This document shows positions 46,090 through 57,200 of a stretch of DNA of 64,000 nucleotides, one piece after another. Where the stretch lies: contig BTRK01000005.1 in assembly GCA_036245805.1 (NCBI GenBank), positions 49,220,553 through 49,284,552 of the forward strand, in the 5' to 3' direction. The notes below the pieces were generated by a model that saw only the letters and a program-made list of their open reading frames with translations, was not told the DNA's origin and searched no databases. Source of the DNA: Pristionchus mayeri. Taxonomy: Eukaryota; Nematoda; Chromadorea; Rhabditida; Neodiplogasteridae. The position numbers and the translations under genes are program-made. The stretch's first letter is position 1. Every line of letters begins with the position of its first letter.

Positions 46090-49000
46090 ATGTCTGAGTA
46101 CAACCTCACCGACGCCATCTTGGAGACTCCGGTCACCTGGGGAGAGCTGGAGGAGCATCTGAGGTACGATAGCTTAATTGATTGCTCATTTCTCACCTTT
46201 TTGCGGTTTATCAATCCCTATCGATAGTTGGCACACCCACATTATCACTAGCTCATCGATCAAAAATACAAAGCTATGTTGACCGGTGAAAACAATATTG
46301 ATCCCTTGTGATTTTCAGCGCCAGCCTCAAGACCAAGGCCAAGTTCGGAGCCTCTAGAGCAGTTGTCGATATCGGAGATGGAACTGTAAGTATTTCTAAA
46401 TAATTGATTTTAAAAATAATACTTTTAAAATTAATTTAAATATGCAAACTTCAGGGATTCGCTTCTCGCTGTGCTCTCATTACTTGCGATTGGGTCGGAG
46501 GCGAGACGGATGAAAAGCTACCGAAGAGAGTTATCCTCAAGGTATTATTTACACCTTTTAGAACCTCATTATAACGTTAACTCACGCTCACGTTTTACGT
46601 CATTTTTGTTTAATTTTATGGAAATCTCTTCAGATTCCTTCGATCCTCCCCATGCGCAGAGTCAACGAGGCACTGCCTAAGGAAGAGCGCATGTTCGACT
46701 CCGAGGAGGCCTGGGCAAAGCTCGAAGGGCAAGTCAGCGAGGTGAGCGCGCACTGATCGGTTTTTTTCTTAATTCCAAAAAAAAACTAGACCTGGAAAAA
46801 CAATCGCGCAAGGAACGCGGGAATTTCCCAACCTGTCAAAAATTGAATAGATCTTGAAAATAAAGTGTTCTGCAGGTTCACAACACTGAGATTGACACGT
46901 ACAAGTTCTTCGCTGAGTTTGAGCATCTCGCCGTGCCCAAGATGTTCTACGGATATCCATTCGACAAGGAGGTTATTGGAAACTAATTTCCGACTTTGGA
47001 AGATTTCAAAAGTTCAAAATAGAAAGTGGCATCCATGCAGATTTCTGGATAATACAAGACTTCTCAGTTAGTTATCAGTTTGTAAGTGATTACCATTGAG
47101 TGCAAAGAGGGCATTATGAAGAAAATTGAGAATGAAAATAACCTGAGATTAATTCAGTCCAAGATCAACGGCCAGATTTGCATGGAGTTCGTGGAAAATT
47201 CTGCGATGATGAACTTCACTGAGGCCGCGCCGCTCAAGCAGCTCAAGCAAGTTCGTAAAAAAAGTTATCGTTCAGGATAGTTTTAGTTTGAAATCTGAAA
47301 AAAATGTAATGTTTTGTATTTGTTTAAAGAAAAAGAAACGAAGGACAACTGTTTCATTGCTCAACACTTTATCCATAACAATCCTGTGAAACATACCTCA
47401 CGCCACAATATCGCCCTTCAAAATCACACATCGCTTTGCCTCAGTCTGGCTTTTTTTGTGAATCGCTTCTCCGAAAGGCGCTGATCAAAGCACCAGCCTA
47501 GATCGTTAACCAGAGCTTTGTCAGATAAGCAGCCGTCCGTTGAAATCCTAGCAGAAAAGGCAACGCAGATAAGAGATTGGTCTCGTAGAGGGTGGGATCA
47601 TATTCTAGTGACGGGTGGCTTTGGGTACAGAGATGCCGGGCAGAGAAAGCAACGAAATGGAGCAGATCTGATAGGAAATGCTGCAAATTCTTGGCAAACA
47701 AGAGTGTTTCTCATGCAATTCCTCCCAGTAGGAGTGAATTAAATTAATGAATAACTTAGCAAACCAGAAAAAAATGAAAATGTAGAAAATGTTCGATTTC
47801 GGAAGTACTAGTTCTACTTTTCAGATCGCTCGCGCTCTCGGAAAGATCCAGGCTGCATCCATCAACAAGGATGCGACCAGCCCCCAGTTCTCCAAGGATA
47901 TGTTCGGAGACTTCGCCCAGACCATGCCTAAGGAGGTATGGATTGAAATTTACCTCAACTTAGTACATTTTGGAGGCATGAGAGGTTCAAAATGCATCTG
48001 TATCATGGAGCAACTTTCACCCAAAGTATTCATTCTAAAATCACAGGTGTACTGCAACGCATTCAAGCCTCTGATCAACTTCGACCCCTCTCCTCGCATG
48101 GTCAAGGCCATCGAAGAGATCGAGAAGGTCCTCCCCGATTACTACGGTGCCAACCTCCCCTCCACCATTCACAAGCAGATGAAGTACCGACCGGTCCTGC
48201 TCAATGGAGGTACTTATATTGTGTGAAGCTCTTTGTATTTTCCACTATTCCGTTGATTCTAAAAGATGGAATTTTATAGGAATGAAACAGGAATAATGTA
48301 CACTAGATTCTTCAGGACAAAAATAATGCCGATCGAGAAAATATTTGTTTCAGACGCCCGAACTGAAAATATCCTCATCGACAAAGACACTGGCGACCTT
48401 CTAGCGATCATTGACTGGCAGGTTGGAAAACATTATTTTTTGAGTCACCTATTCTCTCCGGGCAAATTTATTGTGGGTTGGTGAAGAAAATGTGTTTCAT
48501 TGCATCCTTATGAACCACTCAAAATGAGTTCCCGTGGTCGAAGCAGCATTTGATTATCAATATCAATTATAAAATAATCGAATTAGTTTATACGTATTGC
48601 CGATTATCTTGGGAATCAATATTTATATCTTTTGAATGCACCACTAATGCACCCAGAGATGATGATAATAGTCCAGTAAATCGGCCGGACTGATGAGTCG
48701 CTCCTTAGGCAGATAAACTGCAGATTTCTGATCAGTGATTGCAACTGCTATCAAATGGTCTTTTGACGCCAGATGTATCACTGATGTCAATGTTTGGTCG
48801 ATGCATTGGGCACTGATCTCAGGAATGCATGCCACTACACAAGACATATGGGTATGATAGAATCGCAATCATTGATCTCGAGCAGTTTGGTCGATTACTA
48901 GCGTGCGATTTTCGTGATCATCCGTAGAACGCATTAAAGTGGTTCCAGGAAAGAAATAAGAGGTGGGGGCGCTGTGTATGATTGGTTCACTGGTCACTTG

Positions 49001-50728
49001 GCATGCTTGGTCGGAGGATTGGTGTGCCTTCGGAATGAAAGGCGTGTCAGCTACATTTGAGGCATATGTCCTATTCGTGGAGATGTATTTTTGCGCATTC
49101 CAATCACAAAATTAAAGATATGAATGCACTTTGAAATCTTAATGAGGGCTTCAAGCTTTACGATTTAGACTAATCGTAATCATGTTTTTAAACTGTTTTT
49201 AAACTTAAAAGTAAAAGCAGAATGACGGAGTGGGAGAAGGATGATGTTTATGAGGATGAAGACAGCAAGGAATTGACGAGTAATTGCCCATTTCAGTGTA
49301 CGCATCACGGTGTTGGCGTTGAAGATCTTCTGCGAATCCAGATGTACAGCCAATCGGCAAAAGACAGGTACGAGTCATGCTTACTTTGCAATGAGAACTG
49401 TAAATTTTACATTGTTGTATGCTTTTGGTTACTCATTAGTACTATTGATTACTAATGGCGCTCCCTAGAGTAACTTTGTCCTAGCAGTAGTCGGCCTCAC
49501 GGTACTACACCACCTTGCGTAGTCGTCCAGTGACGACTGTAAAATCGCTTTACGTGGTTGCACCTTTAGTTTTTCTACCTTACTATTAATTGAACGATAT
49601 TCCAGACACGACACGAAAGACGAACTCATCGAGGAGCTGTATAACTCAATGGTCGAGAGTCTGGACGGCACCTCCGCGCCCTACACCCTCGAGCAGGTCT
49701 GGGAATGTACATGAAGAGTTAGTATGATTAGATGATCACCCACCCAAGTTCGGATTAACTCGAACACTGCTTGTGAATCATAAGTGGGGCATGGGAAAAA
49801 AGGAAAAACGCCCAGATTTAGAATTCAGACGGATCGATCAATCGATATTTCAGCTGAAAGAGTTGTACGACCTCCTCTTCCCTCATGCCGGTCTCTTCTT
49901 CGCTGCAACTGGTCCTATTCTGATGAAGGTTAGATTTTCGAAAATAGTTTTCAACTGAACTCTTCCCGTCATTTGGCAGGGACGTCTACCATGACAGATT
50001 CAAGTGTTCTCAAAATCTTTGTATCATAGAATTCTATAATTCAATTGTGCCCACATCCAGTACTTGGGCAAGCCATGTAAATAGATCATCAAAGAAATTT
50101 GCATTTCGTTCCATCTCCGATTTTTGATCGCGATCTTAGAACGATAAACGATCCCCCGCGTTGCCTTAGTCACCCTGATCGACAGGAGCGAAAAGAGTCA
50201 GCATCACCAGTAATCTTTGCGATAATACCTTGCTCACTCGGCTTCGTTGCAAAGCTCAACCGGCGTCATTTTATTTCCAACCCTGAATCAGAGGTGAAAG
50301 TGCGCTGCTAAGGGATCAAACAAACAGTTTTTTTGGCAACTCTGAATGAGTATTTGGTAAATAGTAGTTGAAAAAGAGGCCGATTTTTTAAAGAGAATTG
50401 ATAAAAAATGTAAGATGTCATTTACAGACCAACCTGACCAGACCCGGACTCTCTGATGAGGAACGCGCCAAACAATTCGCCGTTCAATTGGACAAGGTGA
50501 ATTTTTTTATAGTTTAAATCTGCAAGTGACCAAGAATACTTGAATACGAAAAACATGCACTTCAGCACACATTATTCAAAAGCGCGTTAAATATGTCAGT
50601 GTCGTGATCGGAGAGTTCAAAGTATAACCGTATTTTTCCAGCTCATCGGCATTCTCGAGGACATTGTCACGTACGATAAGCTCAACAAGCAATCGAAGCA
50701 CAAACTCGAGTTCAGAACCAAGGTTTAG
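46090..50728 (+). CDS. CHK kinase-like (DUF1679 family) protein, copy C
   Basis: Fourteen exons in phase, 419 residues: 46090-46163, 46319-46385, 46455-46541, 46634-46741, 46876-46971, 47158-47250, 47825-47935, 48047-48209, 48354-48421, 49297-49367, 49606-49696, 49854-49928, 50428-50496, 50642-50728. Motifs in order: DIGDGTGFASRCAL, MFYGYPFDK, GQICMEFVENSA, LLNGDARTENILID (Asn for the usual His of the catalytic loop), IIDWQCTHHGVGVEDLLRI, HAGLFFAATGPILM. Very close to copy B across exons, so the duplication is recent. Start chosen at the ATG 8 bases after a good 3' splice site. AATAAA at 50863. Family members are thought to phosphorylate small molecules; no substrate can be named from sequence. 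Confidence 0.93.
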
Positions 50729-50862
50729 ACCGGTCCTTAATGTTTGATTTTTGATCTTTGCTCAATCCCTAAACTTTAACGATTTGTAGTCCCGTAGTGA
50801 TTGCATGTACAGCAACGTGTCGTCCTTGTTTTTTTTTTGGAAATTGTCGCCTGAGTGGTGTA

Positions 50863-50868
50863 AATAAA
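50863..50868 (+). other. polyadenylation signal AATAAA for CHK copy C
   Basis: 135 bases after the stop codon. Confidence 0.6.
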
Positions 50869-50869
50869 T

Positions 50870-51230
50870 GAGATTTCACGACAATATCTCGATGAAAATT
50901 GCCATTTCTGTAATTCTCTCACCGTTGATAAGATATTCCATAATTTGTCAATCGGAAAGATGTAGCATTTGCAATGATGAGGGAAAGTAACTATTCCAAT
51001 ACTGATCCAAAAGGCAGTTTACCCGCGAAGGTAGGAAATACAAGTGGGCTGAGAAAGATTGAAAACTTTCTTCTGTTTACATTCTCTCTCATGAGTGGCA
51101 CTCGGGTAGAATCTTGCTGATATTATGCTAGCAATACTCCGTGCATCACTGAAGCCGTAAACACTCCCTAGCTATTGTAAACAATTTACCGAGGGTCGAT
51201 TCACCTCTCATTGGATCTCCGATCTAAACA
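50870..51230. other. intergenic, presumed promoter of the channel gene
   Basis: No specific element recognised. The ATG of the next gene follows without an obvious 3' splice site directly before it. Confidence 0.35.
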
Positions 51231-54200
51231 ATGATGATTCCCTCTCCCGGTCGGTTGATTATCTACCTGTTATTGACTAGTCCAGCGGTTTCGATTCGAG
51301 AAGACGACGACTACGACAATATCGGCGTTGCTGGGAATGGTAAGGATTGTTGCGTACTGATTATGGAACTTCAAAAATTGAAAAGATAATATCATTTTGC
51401 TGTGTAAACTTTAGAACATCAAATGATTCATCCATTCCTTTTTTTGGGGTGAAATTTTACGGGAATTGGCACTCAAGGGTATGCGAGAAACGATGGTTCG
51501 TCGATTGGATCGAATAGACAGAAGGTAGCTGGGCAGCAAGGGTAAGGGGGGAAATGGATCAAATATCAAGTCAACTGGCAATAAGACATGATTATAGACG
51601 AGCCTGCCGCTGCACTTCCCACTGAGGATCCCACACACATGCATGAGGATCAAACGAAGCTGGAGAAGTATCTCTTGGGAAAAGTTAGTTGGCGATTGGA
51701 ATCTACCTTATTTTTAGAGCACATCTATACTTTAAAATAACTGTTATTTATAGCACACCACAAGGTTCATAAAGTCAACATTATTTTTCTGACTTCTAAG
51801 TTTCGCATTAGAGCGATGATATTTAGTAGAAGGCCACGTTTAACTTCAAATATTCACAGTCAATCTATAGGAGTTTATGTTCTCGATACCTAGTGGATGA
51901 ACAATTGAATTCTAAATTGACTTGGAATCTTCAGACACACTCCAACATGGTGCTTCCCGAGAAGAAACTCAGGGTGCAGATGTCTCCTCATATCGAGAAC
52001 ATCGTGCTGAACGAGGACGCGCAGACTATCTGGATATCGATGAGGAATTGCTTCGTGAGTTAGAAATTCATACAGCACAACTTGTTGTGTAGAAAATCTG
52101 TGATTAGTCGTTGCGGCGCTCTGCAAGAGTTCGTGTCGAAATTCTGACACGTCTTCTATAATTGATCCACTACTTCAAACCCAACTCATTTCTGAGTTGT
52201 CACACTACTTGTCGGAGGCATATTCTCAACCGACTTTCTGATTGGACTAATGGATAAGTCTTGATAAAATTAGATCATTTGAGCAGATCATACAGCAGAC
52301 GAAATAATTATGTGGGTAATATAACGCGCAGACTCTCTCGATGAGTTCAATCATTAGGGTTAGTGTTAGATTCTCGTTGTTTGCACAAAATTCTCAATTG
52401 GCCGGTACGGCGCACTGCAAAAAAAAGACTCGATTACAGATCGTAAAATCGATGATTTTATTTGTACCATTGCATTATGACAACGCTTCACTGAGCTAGT
52501 TGTATAGAAACTGAGATCATTGTTGCAGATTCCGATATATTCCGTAGCTCGGGCGCTATTTCCTCTGATCTTGTTCATGATTTGGATTCGCTAAGCCAGT
52601 CACCGAGCGTAGTGTGAAGTTGTTCATGAGTTCGTTGTGGATTCTGAAATTGTGTTTGTTTGAAGAGCTAATGAAATCCAGATCGGTTCCATCTAAATTG
52701 CTGTCTATTCTATAGGGAGTGAAACTCATTGTGATTGGAATTTTGAATTGTTTTTTCTCAATACTTGCTTCTTGAAATTTATCCGTCTGGATACTTTCGA
52801 TTAGGGTTTCAGAGACGCTACATTGCTGGTCAGCTTTTATTTATGTAGCGCACCTGAAACCTACCCGAAAATGCGACAAGCATTTTCCAGTAAGAGAACT
52901 CTACTTGCGATGTAAAGGTTTTTTGAAATGACGAAAGCACAAAGATCAAAGATCAAATATTCACCGATGATCCTCCTCATCGTCCTCTCCTGCGCTATGA
53001 TCCTCGTGTGTTGAGAGATTTTCTCCGTTCTGATGGCGTGGAAATTTTCAAAGGAGAACTCGACGGAGAAAAAAGTTCTCCTTGCTGCCATTTCAGTTCT
53101 AGATGAGCTAGCGACTTGAAATTTGGGCACAGGGGTGGTTTTTTATTCAGGAACATGTGTACTTCGTTAGGAGCCACAATATTGAGTATGAGCCGAGTTA
53201 TTCAAAGTTCTCCCGAGTTCTCCTTCGATATCGCAGGAGAACTCGGGAGAACTTTGAATAACTCGGCTCATACTCAATATTGTGGCTCCTAACGAAGTAC
53301 ACATGTTCCTGAATAAAAAACCACCCCTGTGCCCAAATTTAAAGTCGCTAGCTCATCTAGAACTGAAATGGCAGCAAGGAGAACTTTTTTCTCCGTCGAG
53401 TTCTCCTTTGAAATTTTCCACGCCATGAATTATAATTAATTAAGAATTACAATTTATTTAATTCATTAATTAGATTCATTAAATTTTTTTAAAAAATCAA
53501 ATCACCTCCACGTCCTCCGCAATAGTCGGCAACCTGTCCTTCTCTGTATTCTCCTCAGGAGCAAATTTATCGATCGACTCCTCCACGAAATCTACCGATC
53601 CGTAGATCGTGTTCTCGATGCCGACGTAGAGCACCTGCATATCGGTGCTAAACATCGGAAGTCTAGGAGCGGAATGATGAATATAGGCGGAACGGTAAAT
53701 TACCCTGTTAACGACGCGCATGAGCGGCATGCCGCAGAGTAATACGATCGCTACGAGAGGCGCGTGCTAAAATTTATTTAGTTATTTAGAGTAAATATTA
53801 AATATATTAGATTATTTAGAGTAAATATTAAATATTATAGTTTCTTGTTTTCATCTTTCAGGACTGTATTTGGCAATATGTTTCACTGTTTGTACATGAA
53901 ACACATAATGCGTAACATACTGATCAGAGAAGGTTAATCATCCCTTAACAAAAATAAGCGCTCACAGCATAGTTCACGGGCATGATATCACCCAGACCGA
54001 CAGCTGCGAACGAGAGGAAGGTGAAGTAAAAAGAGTGGAAGAGGTCCAGACCCTGAACGGATAGTGTCGTACCCATGGCCCAGTCTTGGTCCCGGTACCA
54101 GACCAGCACCCTACGAGATCCCGAACTCTTACCGGTTCCGGTCCCAGCCATGCGTCGTAGTTCATCACGAAGACCGCAGTGATTATAGCGTAGACGAATG

Positions 54201-57200
54201 AGAGAATGATGGCAATCTGTAAATTTGTTTAATGTTTCGAATTTGACTTTGAAGCATTTCAGCAAAGATTTACTGCTCACCTTCTTCGGAAGCATAATTC
54301 CCTCGTTGACGCCTGAAGAGTAGCCTCCGGCAGTGCTGGAATGATAAAAATGTCATCCCTTAAACCCATTTTTAGTGAATAGCTTTTTGAAGATTTTAGG
54401 ACAATGAATGTTTCGTGTCGACTCAGACCGTCGAGTATGTGCTGTTTAGATGACAGGAGTTTAGAAACAGATTATTTGATCGGTCTGGGCAAAATATTTT
54501 CTCTCCGTACGCTAATATTTGTCTTTATCTGGGAAGTAACAGGTGTAGAGGTGAGAGGGACTGTGATAGCTCACCGCATCTTGATCACCACTTTTGCGTA
54601 AATCCTTGTGAGGAAGACCAATATGACACTCCCGATGTCTCGAATGATGACCAATGCGCAGGGAAAGCCAATTGCTGTGTAGAAGATGACAGCGACCCGA
54701 CCCCACTCGGTCGAGGGCGAAATCGAACCTGAAAGGAGTTGATGAGATTATTGATTGATTTGATCCGAAAACGAGAAGAAAAAGTGATTAGCAATTTCAA
54801 TGCGAAGTGCTTATGAGAACTGTTTGAAGCACATTTCAAATGTATAAAATAGCAAAAGAGGAAATTGTTTGTTCGTGCATGACCTTAACTATCACATATG
54901 TTTCAAAGACTACATAAATTATTTCAATTATTGATGCAAGCGATTTCCCGTTGGGTTACTTTGGTTATAATAAACAAAATCGCAAAAAAAGAAAAGGTTC
55001 TGGGAAAGACTTAAATCCCTTACCGTAGCCGACCGTGCTGTACAATGTGAAAGAGAAGAAGAAGGCTGTGCCGTAGGTCCATGTCCACTGAGGGTACTGT
55101 AATATGTTACCTGGATGTGTGGTCATTTAGCGTCGTTTATGCTGGATCAGGGTAGATGGTGATCTTTCATTAGATGGTGGTAAAAGATAACAAAATCAAT
55201 ATTTTGCAAGTTGCAGACTCACATCTCGATCTTCCAGTTTGTAGTATGTCGAACCCGTGTATTTTCCGTCAATCTTGATGAGCGTGAGGTAGGCTTTCTG
55301 GAACAAATCAGGAAATAAGTTACTACTTAGATCGAAATTTTACAGTAAACTAATATTTGGCCATTTTCACCTTGAGTAATAACGACATATTCGCATTGGG
55401 AATAGTAGAGGCGACTTCCAAATCAGCAGAAAGAATCTTGAATGCTTCGTTGAGTGCATCGCGAGTCTCGGCGACGGTCTGGATTGAATAGTATTAGTCG
55501 TGCATAAGAAATGTGGTCGTATGGACGAAAGACGCTGTCTTCCCTTACACTAGAGTGTGCAACGCGCTACTAATAATTAATCATGCATTTCACTCTTAGA
55601 ATGGAATAACGGTAAGGGGGGACGTAAACATACTGCGAAACTCTATTCTATGCCAAGAATTATAGTTATCCTGTCATATGATGATCTATAAACCCCGACG
55701 AAAACAGATGACGAAACTTTGTAACATATGACTAAACTTTCAGATGACTAAACGATCTGTTTACTCTATATAAAAATAGAATAACATCTTCACTCAGCAT
55801 ACATTTAGTTCGCACTTGTTGACAATTTTGAAAGAGAAAGTGAAATTGAAAAGCAGTAATGCCATTTTGAATTCTTCCTTGCATTTACTTCGACCCATAA
55901 CGACAACTAACTTTTTCATGGATCATTGTATCGCTATTTATGATCAACTGTTGATTAGTGATCACTACATTCGAAACACACACTCTCTACACCGGTCGAA
56001 ATCACAATTTTGCACTAGTGTCACCAATTTGAATCCAAGCGGAGCTTATGTTTCAGAGAGTCCTGATAGTTCATAATACAAAGCATGTCAATCAATGGGG
56101 TCGAGCTTTTCGAATTAAAAATTATAATAATAATAACAAAGCATCAAAACACCTTGCGCTCGTGGGGCGCTTCGATTGCGTAGAACAGAAACATGCCGCC
56201 AATCGCATACAGGGCCAGCACGAGAGCCAGTATGAAGTGACTGAAAATATAAGCTAAATAGAATTTAAAATTTCGGTAGAATGGTTTAATAATGAGAGTT
56301 CACAATGGGTGATCCGGATGGCTGTCAATTTTATCCACATTGATAATTGTGCGATTTAAAATATGAAATGCTTACCGCAATCCGACAGTCCTGTGTTTCG
56401 ACATAACAGCGACGATAGCGCGCTTGATTTCTGAAAAGGAAATGGAAATTTGTTTCGTTTAAAACGAATTAATATGATAGTAGGACAACTCTCATTTTGA
56501 AACTATCAAGAAAAACGAGGAGAAGCTCACTGTTCTTTGGCTTCTGAGGCGTTGCTGCTGTTGGTGGAGGGAAAGACGCTACAGATTCCTGAACTGCGGA
56601 GATCCTCCTTCTCACGACCGGTCGCTCCGCAGTAGACATCGTGCCGCGTCGAGACATTTCGAACTGAATTATCGATTAGTTTTCTTTAAATTGGCTTAGA
56701 ACAAGTCTAAGAAGAAGTCTCATCATTCTCAGGAATGGCTAATTTGAAATCACTCCTATCACGATTATACTTCTCTTGAAAATGTAATAACCTGTCGCAG
56801 ATAGGCTGGAACGTTTCTGAACTCTCTTCCATGGTTGATAGTTACCGTGGAGAGATTGCCCAAGTAGCGCCTGAGATTTGTTTATAATGATCATATTCGA
56901 TTTCGAAAGGAGGAAGAATCACATTTTGATGTGTATTCGAGATAAATGTAATATGTGAAACTCACATGTAATCATCGTCGGGTTTCGGCTCTTCCGGCAC
57001 GGGGCTTGGCGGATTCTAAACTTGTTTTGAAAAGTTTTTCACGATTGATCGAACCGGAACTGTTGAAGGAATGGAGAGGCTTTTGAGGGTTGCGAAGAGA
57101 CTGTTCTTGCGGCTGTGGGACAGGCCCTGTAATACTGGTATCATCAGTATCGCTGGTATCATCAGTTAGAATTGAATATTTTCAATGTTTCACCGAACAT

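Noticed and set aside
47350..47745. Small plus-strand frame (47518-47742) as a separate gene
   Set aside because: It lies in intron 6 of CHK copy C and has no supporting features.
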